Virus record (IMG/VR): IMGVR_UViG_3300042197_003465 | Coordinates: 1 to 27,592 of that record | Length of the DNA: 27,592 nt | Source of the DNA: a virus | Strand: one strand, 5' to 3' | Part shown: positions 7,465 to 15,814 of the stretch, piece after piece | How the letters are laid out: every line of letters starts with the position of its first letter | Position numbering within the stretch: the stretch's first letter is position 1 | The notes under the pieces: generated by a model | Database searches by the model: none | Told to the model about the DNA's origin: nothing | The model's input: the letters and a program-made list of their open reading frames with translations, nothing else | Position numbers and translations under genes: made by a program

Positions 7465-8517
7465 ATGGCAAAAGACTATTACAAAATACTTGAAGTTGAC
7501 AGAGCGGCTACTCAAGAAGAAATAAAAAAGGCTTACAGAAAACAAGCTATGCGATATCATCCTGATAAAAATGGAGGAGATCAACAATCAGAGGAAAAAT
7601 TCAAAGAATGCGCCGAAGCATTTGATATACTTTCTGATCCTCAGAAAAAACAACAGTATGATACTTATGGTGAAGTAGGTGATAGAGGAAATCCATTTTC
7701 TGGTGGATTTGGTGGATTTGGTATGGACGATATATTCTCAAGATTTGGAGATATATTTGGATTCGGAGGTGGAAGCTCTCAAAGGCAAACACGCCGTGGT
7801 AATGATCTTCGTATGACATTAAAAATATCTTTGAATGATATAATTAATGGTATTTCTAAAACTATAAAATATAATAGAAACATTAAGTGTAAACCTTGTG
7901 ATGGTCAAGGTGGAACAGACTTCACAAATTGTGGTTCTTGTAGCGGAACTGGACAAAGAAGAATAGTACAACAAACACCTTTTGGTAATATTCAACAAGT
8001 TATGCCATGTAACTATTGTGAAGGTAGAGGAAAAGTTCAAAGAAATACTTGTAATACTTGTAGAGGACAAGGAACTATTCCAAATGAAGAAAGTTTGGAT
8101 CTAAATGTTCCAAAAGGTGCAATAGGTGGAATTTCTTTCGCAATGCAAGAAAAGGGAAATTGGATCAAATCTGGTAGCCCTGGTGATTTAGTAATAATAA
8201 TTGATGAAGAACCCAATGTTCAGTTTAAAAGAGATGGTATAAATCTTACATTTGATAATAATATAACCGTTATAGAAGCAATACTGGGTAAAGAACAAAC
8301 TTTAGACACACCACATGGTAAAATAAAGTTCAATATACAACCTGGTACTCAACATGGAAATATAATTAGAATTCAAGGCAAGGGTATTCCAGATATTCAA
8401 CGTAACGGATTTATGGGTGACTTATTGATAAAAATTGCAATTAAGATTCCTTCTTTAATTTCTAATGAAGAAAAAATGATTCTTGAAGATCTAAAAAATT
8501 CAGAAAATTTTAATTAG
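7465..8517 (+). CDS. dnaJ: Hsp40 co-chaperone DnaJ
   Basis: A 350-residue class A J-protein. J domain 1-70 with the essential HPD at 32-34. A Gly/Phe region (75-105) includes DIFSRFGDIFGFGGG. The zinc-binding domain has four CxxCxGxG repeats: C142/C145, C156/C159, C182/C185, C196/C199. C-terminal substrate-binding domains follow (LDLNVPKGAIGG, PGDLVIII, DTPHGKIKFNIQPGTQHG, GDLLIKI). It is somewhat shorter than the usual 370-380 residues, with a trimmed C-terminus. It stimulates DnaK ATPase and delivers substrates. It is last in the run starting at 5921. Its TAG overlaps the stop codon of the convergent glycosyltransferase gene by three bases, and its terminator lies inside that gene. Confidence 0.95.
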   Translation: MAKDYYKILEVDRAATQEEIKKAYRKQAMRYHPDKNGGDQQSEEKFKECAEAFDILSDPQKKQQYDTYGEVGDRGNPFSGGFGGFGMDDIFSRFGDIFGFGGGSSQRQTRRGNDLRMTLKISLNDIINGISKTIKYNRNIKCKPCDGQGGTDFTNCGSCSGTGQRRIVQQTPFGNIQQVMPCNYCEGRGKVQRNTCNTCRGQGTIPNEESLDLNVPKGAIGGISFAMQEKGNWIKSGSPGDLVIIIDEEPNVQFKRDGINLTFDNNITVIEAILGKEQTLDTPHGKIKFNIQPGTQHGNIIRIQGKGIPDIQRNGFMGDLLIKIAIKIPSLISNEEKMILEDLKNSENFN

Positions 8518-9629
8518 CCTAAACGATCAACCGCAAACTGTAAATTAGATTTTACCCGATCATAATAATGTTCGGGTATTTTTTTTTCTTGTAATAATCT
8601 TTCACAGGCATCCTTTGACTCCTGATACCTTCCTGACCAAAAAGCCACAATAGAAAATTCATCTATTATACCATAATCATAAACCCATTTTTCAGCAAAC
8701 AAAGATCCCTCAGGAAAGTTCAAAGACATAGCGATTTTACCAATCATATATCCTTGATGATTCAAACCATTAGTTCTACAATAATTTAAAGCAGCATAAA
8801 GAGCTTCGGCTCTGTGTGGTAAAGATTCATGTGCGTCCATATATTGTTGAATGATTTGTTCCTTTGGATAATTTAAAGACTTTTTCAAATTTCCAGCAGT
8901 GTAGAGACTAATATAGACTTCTTCTTGCCAAAATCCTTGTTTTGATCTTTCTAAATACTTCTCAATTGATTTTTCATAATGACCAGCATCTCTATAGGAC
9001 TGAGCTAAATAAAATGTATATCTTGAACGAAACCATTCACCACAATCTGGATCTTCTAAAGCTTTCTCAAGTAAAAGTGCATCAGTCATATATTTATTTT
9101 CACTTTTATTTCTGGCACTATCTTGTATTGGATTATTATAGAATCCTCTAGCTGTATCTCTACTTCCACCATCAGACATTGCTAAAAATTCATGAACTAC
9201 ACCTTCATACCTTGATTCTCGTTTATTTGATGTTAAGGTTGGGCGATTATAAGATAAACCACCCATGTGAGTCATAATGTCATAAATATCCGCCCACAAT
9301 TCTGATTTAAATTTGGTAACATCAAAGTTTTCTTCAAAAACAAGTATTTCATCAGCATCAATCATAAGAGCATAATCAATATCTGATTTTTCATGTAATT
9401 TTTTGAGTGCAAATGTGCGATTGTAGGCAAAATTTTTCCACGGTTCAATTACAACTTCACCTCCGATTTGATTACCCATTAACCATTCATTTATAACTTG
9501 TGGTGTATTATCAGTAGAACCAGTATCAACTATTAAGACCCAATCTAAAAGTCTTTTAACTGAATCTAAACAACGAGTAATTACGTGTGATTCATTTTTA
9601 ACAATCATGCAAAGTCCAATAGTTTTCAT
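8514..9629 (-). CDS. Family 2 (GT-A) glycosyltransferase with helical TPR-like C-terminus
   Basis: A 371-residue protein. The N-terminus is a GT2 fold: CMIVKNESHVITRCLDSV (7-24), VLIVDTGSTDNT (31-42) that binds the nucleotide part of the sugar donor, and the metal-binding D91-A-D93 in LMIDADEIL. A middle segment with RYEGVVHEFL is typical of this subgroup. From about residue 185 it is helical and TPR-like (RYTFYLAQSYRDAGHYEKSIEKYLERS), an arrangement seen in protein-modifying or polysaccharide GT2 enzymes. Phage versions may glycosylate virion proteins, modified DNA bases or host surface; the sequence does not say which. It lies upstream of no other minus-strand gene and is convergent with dnaJ. 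Confidence 0.9.
   Translation of the reverse strand: MKTIGLCMIVKNESHVITRCLDSVKRLLDWVLIVDTGSTDNTPQVINEWLMGNQIGGEVVIEPWKNFAYNRTFALKKLHEKSDIDYALMIDADEILVFEENFDVTKFKSELWADIYDIMTHMGGLSYNRPTLTSNKRESRYEGVVHEFLAMSDGGSRDTARGFYNNPIQDSARNKSENKYMTDALLLEKALEDPDCGEWFRSRYTFYLAQSYRDAGHYEKSIEKYLERSKQGFWQEEVYISLYTAGNLKKSLNYPKEQIIQQYMDAHESLPHRAEALYAALNYCRTNGLNHQGYMIGKIAMSLNFPEGSLFAEKWVYDYGIIDEFSIVAFWSGRYQESKDACERLLQEKKIPEHYYDRVKSNLQFAVDRLG
8554..8587 (+). terminator. Intrinsic terminator for dnaJ, located inside the convergent gene
   Basis: ACCCGA (8554-8559) pairs with TCGGGT (8572-8577); after one mismatch a further CAT/ATG pairing leaves a four-base loop. A run of T (8579-8587) follows on the plus strand. 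The hairpin is entirely within the coding end of the glycosyltransferase gene. Confidence 0.75.
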
Positions 9630-9655
9630 TAATAAAAATGTTTTTAGTTATTATA

Positions 9656-11470
9656 TTAATTTTTTAGTATGAATATCCACTTTTTCGAGCCACAGTCAAA
9701 AATTCTATAAATATTCCTCTCATGCATTATCTCTACTTCAGTCTTATCTGGTGAAAATCCTAATTTTACAAGATTACTTTTTCTAAAATTAAATCTATGT
9801 TTCTTTATGCCATCAATTACCCAGTAATAATTTATTTCAGTTTCGGATTGTAAACTAAAACCTAATTTTTGATACATTTCGCCTATTCCTCTTGAATTAT
9901 CGGAAAAACTTATTACTTCTTGTGGTGAATAATTTTCTAAAAAGTATTTAAACATTTTACTTGAACCACCAACTACTATAGTATTTAATTTATTACAAAA
10001 TCTTAACAATTCCCAACTTCCAACTTTTGAATTATATCCAACAGATTTCCTTAGACTACCAAAGGTCATCAAACTTACAAGATTATTGTTATAGAATAAT
10101 CCGATTTTTATTTTAGATGGAACAACACCTTGTATATGATTATTTTCTAAAAAGTCATTTACTAATTTATTATCAGTTATTTCCCTTATTTGACATTTTC
10201 TAGCCCAGATTTTTTCTGATCTTTTTAGCTTGTTCAGAATCATAGATTGTACTATTGATCTTTTAAAATCCCAATCATCTTCCCAAATGTGAATCAGTTG
10301 TATTTCTTTTTTTAAACATTCTTTTGTTTTATTCTGATGATACCACTTATCTTTATACAATTCAGAGTGCCAATACAGGCAGTTAAATTCAAATGCCAAT
10401 TTTAAATCTGGTAGGTAGATATCAAGCTCACCATTTATAACAGATTGTGTATTAGTTACGATTTCGCCGTGGTAATTATCTGAAATAAATTTTAAAATTT
10501 CAAGTTCTCGTCTTGACTTACCAGATAAACTTGGATTACAAATCAAACAGATTTCTTGTTTTGACTGCTTTCTAAAAACAAATAATTGTCTGTTAATTGA
10601 AAAAACATTATTACATGTGGTACAGGAAAACTCTAAAATAGAATCTGTATTATTTTCATTAGATTTTTTATCTAAATAAATCAAATTATCCGGTAATTCT
10701 GTTTTTATTTTTTGAATAATATTTGATTTATAAGACTGAACTCTTTTCTGAATAACTTCTGGACTTTTGAAATGATGTTCTACACCCCAATTATCAAAAC
10801 TAACTTTCTTTATAGCTTCTAATCTATACTGAATAAAGTTTTCATATGTGCCAAAGTTTTCAGATATTGTATTAATCCTTTTCTTATTAATTTCATCTTT
10901 TTCATCTTTAGATTTATTTAATAATGTTTGTCTTCTTGATTGAATAATAGTCAATTTTTCCGCATTATTTTCCCAAGTTATTTTACTTTTTTCTTTTAGT
11001 TCATCGGATTGTTGTGACCACTCAACACCCCATTTATTAATCATCGTTTTCTTGAATTTATCTTGTACCACTTTTGATTTCATATAATGGTCACCCCATT
11101 TATTTTTGATATTTTCTTTTTCTTTTTCAATGATCTGTGATGACTTTTTTGGATTATCTACTCCGAACTTCTCAACACAAGTTTCTTTTCTTTTTTTAAC
11201 ATAACAATCTTTTTCACCACAAGTAGTTCTATATCCATTTTTAAAACCTATAAATTTTTTGTGATTTCCACAATCACATAGCTGCAGAGTGGACAGTTCA
11301 TTTACCCAATAATAAATCTTTTCAGATATTTGAAAATCTTTTATTTCTTTTGGAATGCCATTATTAATAAGTTCTAAGTACTGAATATTATTCGAGTTTT
11401 TTAAAAAAATACACAATGATCCTATATTTCTGTTAGCCATTTCTATTATTAACTCCTTCATAGATTTCAC
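9656..11470 (-). CDS. Hef/MobE-like homing endonuclease with Vsr-like nuclease domain
   Basis: A 604-residue, modular free-standing homing endonuclease. A first zinc site is formed by C65, C67, C84 and C89. Repeats of the EKFGVDNPKKSSQI or NKWGVEWSQQS type run from about 98 to 250, as in other phage homing enzymes. A second Cys4 knuckle is at C283/C286 and C308/C311. The nuclease core follows: GELDIYLPDLKLAFEFN (347-363, with E348, D350, E361), YWHSE (H368), and IQLIHIWEDDW (H394, E397), the Vsr/EDxHD-like pattern. The C-terminal 175 residues (about 425-604) form a GNAT-like module (GSWELLRFCNKLNTIVVGGSSK) often attached to such enzymes. The start has an upstream TATATATATAA stretch. It sits beside two GIY-YIG endonucleases. 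Confidence 0.82.
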   Translation of the reverse strand: MKSMKELIIEMANRNIGSLCIFLKNSNNIQYLELINNGIPKEIKDFQISEKIYYWVNELSTLQLCDCGNHKKFIGFKNGYRTTCGEKDCYVKKRKETCVEKFGVDNPKKSSQIIEKEKENIKNKWGDHYMKSKVVQDKFKKTMINKWGVEWSQQSDELKEKSKITWENNAEKLTIIQSRRQTLLNKSKDEKDEINKKRINTISENFGTYENFIQYRLEAIKKVSFDNWGVEHHFKSPEVIQKRVQSYKSNIIQKIKTELPDNLIYLDKKSNENNTDSILEFSCTTCNNVFSINRQLFVFRKQSKQEICLICNPSLSGKSRRELEILKFISDNYHGEIVTNTQSVINGELDIYLPDLKLAFEFNCLYWHSELYKDKWYHQNKTKECLKKEIQLIHIWEDDWDFKRSIVQSMILNKLKRSEKIWARKCQIREITDNKLVNDFLENNHIQGVVPSKIKIGLFYNNNLVSLMTFGSLRKSVGYNSKVGSWELLRFCNKLNTIVVGGSSKMFKYFLENYSPQEVISFSDNSRGIGEMYQKLGFSLQSETEINYYWVIDGIKKHRFNFRKSNLVKLGFSPDKTEVEIMHERNIYRIFDCGSKKWIFILKN

Positions 11471-11523
11471 TTCTTTTTTATTATATATATAAAATCGGTG
11501 ATTGTTAAGTCAATAAAAAAACT

Positions 11524-11532
11524 TAATATATA
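11524..11532 (+). promoter_or_regulatory. TAATATATA box before the first GIY-YIG gene
   Basis: TAATATATA-GATT-ATGG; the second GIY-YIG gene has TTATATATA-GAAT-ATGG with identical spacing. See the other WWATATATA boxes. Confidence 0.4.
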
Positions 11533-11536
11533 GATT

Positions 11537-12649
11537 ATGGAAAAGTATTATGTTTATTGTTTTTTAGATCCGAGAAAACCAGGTCAATATGTTTGGGAAG
11601 ATTTGCATTTTGAATTTGAACCATTCTATATAGGCAAAGGTAGTGGTTCAAGATTGAGGGCACATTTTTATCCTTCAAATCTAAAGATAAAGAATACTAA
11701 AAACAATAAAATAAAAAGTATCATATCCAAAAATAAATATCCAATTATTAGAATAATAGAAGAAAATCTTAATGAGCAACAAGCATATGATATAGAAGAA
11801 TCATTAGTGGTCAAAATTGGAAGATCAAATATTAAATCAGGTCCACTTTGTAATTTAACAGATGGTGGTAAAGGTGCTATAAATCTTAAAATACCAAAAA
11901 AAAGAAAACCTACTTATCAGTTTTCTTTAGATGGTGTTTTATTAAAGAGATACGAGTCTCTTTCAGAAGCCGCTCAGATTAACAATCTTCACCTTTCAGA
12001 CATTTCTAAATGTTGTAGGAATCAAGCAAAAACACATGGTGGGTTCTATTGGTCATTCAAAGATACAAATAATATTTTTACAAGAAATAAAAAAAATAGA
12101 AAGATACTACATTATGATTACGATGGTAATCAAATAAATGAGTATGAGAGTATAACACATGCTGCTAATTCAAACGGAATAAAATTTTCTACAGTTAGTC
12201 GAATTTGCAAAGGTGAAATTTTACAATACAGGGGAACATATTTTAGATATTATGATCAAGATTTTGAATTACGCGGAAAAAAAATTAGATATAGAGAAGT
12301 GTTGAAAATAACAAATGAAGGTATAGTAGAATTCAAATCTGTTAAAGAAGCAAGTATAAAACTAAATATTTCTACGAAGTCTGTCATTTCAAGATGTAAA
12401 AATAAGAACTTATTTGATGATTTATACCTTATTTATAAAGATGATTATTCAAATGGAATAAGAAAAGATTTTCAAAAAAAAGGAAACGGCGAAAAAAGAA
12501 TAAAAAGAATCTCTATTGATAATTCTGATATAGTTGAGTACGAATCAATTCTAAAAGCATGTGCAGAGGAAAAAATATCAAGATCATATCTCTCGAGATT
12601 GTTAAAAAACAAAAAATTATACAAGAATAATTTGTTCACCTATTGTTGA
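11537..12649 (+). CDS. GIY-YIG homing endonuclease with NUMOD1-like repeats
   Basis: A 370-residue protein. The GIY-YIG nuclease occupies about 1-110: YVY (5-7), YIGKG (31-35), the catalytic arginine R39 in SGSRLRAH, a glutamate at 88/89 in YDIEESLV, and CNLTDGGKG (105-113). The spacing between the two halves is longer than usual because of an insert PRKPGQYVWEDLHFEFE. Four NUMOD1-like DNA-binding repeats follow, each with a Q/D-x-D-G-x-x-x-x-Y-E-S-x-x-x-A-A-x-x-N core (about 126-175, 190-240, 255-300, 325-370). It does not interrupt a visible gene; it lies between the Vsr-like endonuclease (divergent) and a virion-type gene. Confidence 0.87.
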   Translation: MEKYYVYCFLDPRKPGQYVWEDLHFEFEPFYIGKGSGSRLRAHFYPSNLKIKNTKNNKIKSIISKNKYPIIRIIEENLNEQQAYDIEESLVVKIGRSNIKSGPLCNLTDGGKGAINLKIPKKRKPTYQFSLDGVLLKRYESLSEAAQINNLHLSDISKCCRNQAKTHGGFYWSFKDTNNIFTRNKKNRKILHYDYDGNQINEYESITHAANSNGIKFSTVSRICKGEILQYRGTYFRYYDQDFELRGKKIRYREVLKITNEGIVEFKSVKEASIKLNISTKSVISRCKNKNLFDDLYLIYKDDYSNGIRKDFQKKGNGEKRIKRISIDNSDIVEYESILKACAEEKISRSYLSRLLKNKKLYKNNLFTYC

Positions 12650-12679
12650 TACATATTAATATAAAAATAAAAATAAAAA

Positions 12680-13468
12680 ATGAGCAATCTCAATAATTAC
12701 GAGCCTTACAACGATGGATATACAATAGAAGAGTTAATTGACTTCGTGCAAAATGAAATCACTGTTGGTTGTGCGTTACCAAAAACACTTCCAGATTCTG
12801 AAATAAGGAGGATTATTGAAACTAGAGCACTGCCGTGGTTTTATAGAAATTATCAATATGCGGTTCAAAAAATGTATTTTCTAATTCAAAAAGAAGCTTT
12901 TCAAACTGAGGAATTTACTAAATATCGTTATGTTACGGTTCCTTGTGAGATTCAATCTGTATCCTACTTATACGAAGTAAGATCCCAAAGCTTATTACAA
13001 CTTGGAATTAATACACCGAATCTATCTGTAAATTTAGGTGTTACAAATCAACCTTATTTATCATCATATGTTACCACAATTGGTGAGTTGGGTGTTTATA
13101 AAACTGTGTTAGATTCTATGTCGGATATGTTAAACCAATTGAATAAATTCACCTTAAAATATCATTATAATCAACTTCAACATAGATTGCAAATTTTAAC
13201 AAATGTGAAATATGATGTAATTATTGAAGGATATGCAAATATTAGACCTGAGTATCTTTTTAAGGAAGATTTGTTTGTTAAGTATGTTACTGGTTGGTCT
13301 AAAGTGCAATATGGAAATTTAACTGGACGTTATGATTTCACCCTCCCCGGTTCGATTAAGATAAACGCGGCAGACATTACCACACAAGGAAAAGAAGAAA
13401 TTAAAGAAGTCGAAGAAGAAATAAAAGGTCAATCGAACTCAGGATTTTTCTATCTTGTGAAACGCTGA
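12680..13468 (+). CDS. Probable virion (neck or connector type) protein
   Basis: A 262-residue soluble protein. The N-terminus has a helical segment, TIEELIDFVQNEI (14-26), then LPDSEIRRIIETRALPWFYRNYQ (about 37-59), a pattern I associate with structural proteins of large myoviruses. A beta-rich middle (YVTVPCEIQSVSYLYEV) and an aromatic-rich second helical segment (YHYNQLQHRLQIL) follow. The end is glutamate/lysine-rich before GFFYLVKR. No enzymatic motif is seen. It is flanked on both sides by GIY-YIG endonuclease genes, which fits the habit of such elements of sitting next to conserved virion genes. The virion role is inferred, not shown; the leader is A-rich with no Shine-Dalgarno. Confidence 0.6.
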   Translation: MSNLNNYEPYNDGYTIEELIDFVQNEITVGCALPKTLPDSEIRRIIETRALPWFYRNYQYAVQKMYFLIQKEAFQTEEFTKYRYVTVPCEIQSVSYLYEVRSQSLLQLGINTPNLSVNLGVTNQPYLSSYVTTIGELGVYKTVLDSMSDMLNQLNKFTLKYHYNQLQHRLQILTNVKYDVIIEGYANIRPEYLFKEDLFVKYVTGWSKVQYGNLTGRYDFTLPGSIKINAADITTQGKEEIKEVEEEIKGQSNSGFFYLVKR

Positions 13469-13473
13469 CTTGA

Positions 13474-13539
13474 ATGGGCACTTTTAATATGTTACTAGGT
13501 GGAGTTAAGTTTTTTATATATAGAATATGGATACAATAA
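13474..13539 (+). pseudogene. Possible start of a gene cut off by the GIY-YIG insertion
   Basis: ATG at 13474, six bases after the stop of the virion-type gene, opens a 21-codon frame, MGTFNMLLGGVKFF and so on, that runs into the next endonuclease gene and stops. The first dozen codons look like ordinary coding sequence, unlike the A/T leader that follows. It may be the 5' end of the next structural gene, stranded when the endonuclease gene inserted. This is weak evidence from a short peptide. Confidence 0.2.
13514..13522 (+). promoter_or_regulatory. TTATATATA box before the second GIY-YIG gene
   Basis: TTATATATA-GAAT-ATGG, the same layout as before the GIY-YIG gene at 11537. Confidence 0.4.
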
Positions 13540-14417
13540 AATATACTATTTATAAACTAATAGACCCAACAGACAACAGAATCAGATACATAGGACTCAC
13601 TTTTAATGACTTAAAGACAAGATTAAAGTCACATATTTCAGAGCCTGGGAGTTCTCACAAAATTAATTGGATTAAAAAAATTAAAAAAATTGGATTAAAA
13701 CCAATAATTGAATCAGTTGAAGAAGATATTTCTACATACGAGACTGCTTGTGAAAGAGAAATACACTTCATAGATTATTTTAAATCGTTAGGTTGTGATT
13801 TGACAAACATGGCATCTGGTGGTAATAAGAACAGAAAAATGTCAGATGAAACCAGAAAAAAAATGTCTGAAGGTCAAAAAGAAAGATATAAACATTTCAA
13901 ATTAATACATTCAGAAGATACAAAGAAGAAAATAAGTAATTCAACTAAAGAGAGATTTCAAGACTCAAATGAAAGAAAAAAGCTAAGAATTTCTAACAAG
14001 AAATACGAAGACTCCAAGAGCTCAGAACAAAAGTTGAAAGATATTTTGATACAAGATTCCAAAAAAATTTATCAATATGATCATTTGATGAATTTGATAA
14101 GAATTTATCCCTCTATTCGAGATGTTGAGAGAAAAATTAATTTGAAAAGATCTAATATATCCAAATGTTGTAAACATATCGTCACATTTGTTGGTGGGTA
14201 TGTTTGGAGATTTGAAGGTGATTTAACTCCACCAAAATATAAGAATAGAAAAGAAGTGATACAATATGATATGAATCTTAATATTGTATCAGAATTTGAA
14301 AACATCAGAAAAGCAAGTTTAGAGACAAAAGTTAATGATGCACGAATCAGATGTTGTTGTAAAGGTAAATACAAAACAGCAGGTGGATTTATTTGGAAAT
14401 ATAAAGATAATATATAA
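13527..14417 (+). CDS. GIY-YIG homing endonuclease with NUMOD3 and NUMOD1 modules
   Basis: A 296-residue protein. The GIY-YIG nuclease occupies about 1-98: YTIYKL (6-11), RYIGLT (20-25), R32 in TRLKSHI, glutamates E76/E78 in ACEREIHFIDYF, and NMASGGN. Two NUMOD3-type basic helices follow, MSDETRKKMSEGQKERY (105-121) and HSEDTKKKISNSTKERF (128-144), then two NUMOD1-like repeats (about 172-225 and 237-296), each ending GG-Y/F-V/I-W-R/K. It is not a copy of the 11537 enzyme: the nuclease lacks the long insert and only this one has NUMOD3. It ends three bases before the next start codon; that gene's upstream AT box overlaps the end of this coding sequence. Confidence 0.88.
   Translation: MDTIKYTIYKLIDPTDNRIRYIGLTFNDLKTRLKSHISEPGSSHKINWIKKIKKIGLKPIIESVEEDISTYETACEREIHFIDYFKSLGCDLTNMASGGNKNRKMSDETRKKMSEGQKERYKHFKLIHSEDTKKKISNSTKERFQDSNERKKLRISNKKYEDSKSSEQKLKDILIQDSKKIYQYDHLMNLIRIYPSIRDVERKINLKRSNISKCCKHIVTFVGGYVWRFEGDLTPPKYKNRKEVIQYDMNLNIVSEFENIRKASLETKVNDARIRCCCKGKYKTAGGFIWKYKDNI
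14408..14416 (+). promoter_or_regulatory. TAATATATA box before the 14421 gene
   Basis: The 13 bases AAGATAATATATA (14404-14416) recur exactly at 16038-16050. In both places the box contains the stop region of the preceding gene (D-N-I-stop) and lies 4-6 bases before the next start. Confidence 0.4.
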
Positions 14418-14420
14418 GAA

Positions 14421-15809
14421 GTGAAATACCTCAAAGACTATAAAATATTCGAAGAATCAGAAGAATTATTGGATTCATTCAATAAGAATGAAATTGAGTC
14501 TATTATTCAATACTTAGAAACAAAAATGTATGATCTAAAAGATGATGATTACCAAGCAGAAGTTAATAAACAATATTATCAACCAGGTCGTTATTATACT
14601 GCATCTATCCACATAAAAAGTGGTGATAATCAAGTTTTGAATTCAAATCTGTGTGAAACTGTTAAATCAATTTTAGATTATATGGAAAGTATGGATTATG
14701 AATTGCACGCGGGTCATTCAAATAAAATGATGTTACACATACCCGATAAAGATAGGCATAGTTTTGAAAACTACCTTAAAGTTTCAATTGATGACTTAAA
14801 AGATTTGGCTGAAAAAAATACTCCTTTTAAATCATTGATTTGTCATTTTGATCCAATGAATGTTTATTGGGATGATATACATAGAGGAAAATTAAAAGAT
14901 GAATATAAAAAATTTGAAGAACTTGATATAGACATTGATTCGGCATCTGGTCAAAAGATGTTAGAAGAAATATCTAATATCTTTATACATGTTAAAGATT
15001 GTGGATTAGAAGTTGTAGAAGTTTATTCTGGAACTGCCCTAGGACTTGGTGATAAAGATATTGTGACTGATCATAATCAATTTTTAACAGTAATCGGTAA
15101 AAATGGTAGGTGGGAAGATAGTTTTAAAAGTTTATCACTTAGAATGAGAATGGTGCGGGATAATGAATCAGAAAGACTGCAATTTTATATTGATAATGAA
15201 CTTTTTGGTGAATTACAAGACGCGATTAGTCGTATGGAAGTGGCATATAATTTAAAATTAAGTAGTATTTTCTTAACTAAAGGTTCTGGTATTTGGACTA
15301 AAAGTGTAAGTGTGATGAAAAATTATATTGAATCACTGCCGTTTGCGCAAAAAAGTTCTTTAAGGTGGTGCACTTATATGGATATTACATTTAAGGATTT
15401 GAATGAAGATATTGATGATTCTGTTACAGTTAATGAGTCAAGTGATGTTGAACAATTGGAAAAACTGCAATTAGTTTTTGGAAAAGTTCGAGCAGTAATT
15501 AGAGATTTTGCTGAAGATAATGACATTGAGTATGAAATAGATTTTGGTACTTATCATAAATTGTATGAAAAAGAAGATTCGGTTGTATTTGATTCAATTA
15601 ACATTGATATTTGGGATGATAAATATAATTTTTTCATACCGAATGATCTTCTCCTACCAGCTATTAAAACCTTAAAATCTATGTTATTAGAACATGATCT
15701 GAATATAGATATTGAAATGATTGCTGATAATGACTTTTATGGTGTTGATGAATTTTTTGAGGAGTATGGTAGTGAAGAAATACATGATTTGGGAATAATA
15801 ATTTACTAA
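14421..15809 (+). CDS. Unknown protein with capsid-targeting-like N-terminus
   Basis: A 462-residue acidic protein with a GTG start; GTG is the only start that keeps the leader MKYLKDYKIFEES. That leader matches neighbours (MKYLKKFEAVS, MRIKNFKTFESS, MKKVKSFKTFES) and has I-F-E, the (L/I)-x-E form cut by T4 prohead protease. The body seems built from related alpha-beta units: SIIQYLETKMYDLKDDDYQ near 27-45, and DLLLPAIKTLKSMLLEHDLNIDIEM near 411-435. Each unit has strands of alternating I/D residues typical of small ferredoxin-like folds. There is no catalytic motif, membrane segment or signal peptide. It heads the tagged cassette, five bases before the next gene. Function unknown; an internal head protein is a hypothesis. 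Confidence 0.75.
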   Translation: MKYLKDYKIFEESEELLDSFNKNEIESIIQYLETKMYDLKDDDYQAEVNKQYYQPGRYYTASIHIKSGDNQVLNSNLCETVKSILDYMESMDYELHAGHSNKMMLHIPDKDRHSFENYLKVSIDDLKDLAEKNTPFKSLICHFDPMNVYWDDIHRGKLKDEYKKFEELDIDIDSASGQKMLEEISNIFIHVKDCGLEVVEVYSGTALGLGDKDIVTDHNQFLTVIGKNGRWEDSFKSLSLRMRMVRDNESERLQFYIDNELFGELQDAISRMEVAYNLKLSSIFLTKGSGIWTKSVSVMKNYIESLPFAQKSSLRWCTYMDITFKDLNEDIDDSVTVNESSDVEQLEKLQLVFGKVRAVIRDFAEDNDIEYEIDFGTYHKLYEKEDSVVFDSINIDIWDDKYNFFIPNDLLLPAIKTLKSMLLEHDLNIDIEMIADNDFYGVDEFFEEYGSEEIHDLGIIIY

Positions 15810-15814
15810 AAGAT

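Noticed and set aside
2271-8517. Host chromosome segment carrying dnaK, grpE and dnaJ
   Set aside because: The genes are mixed with phage-type unknowns, lie between a phage RNA ligase and homing endonucleases, and have the same A/T content and leader style as the rest of the window.
14105-14434. Minus-strand ORF of 109 codons
   Set aside because: It lies opposite the NUMOD1 repeats of the GIY-YIG gene, is leucine/phenylalanine-rich as expected of an antisense frame, and has no leader.
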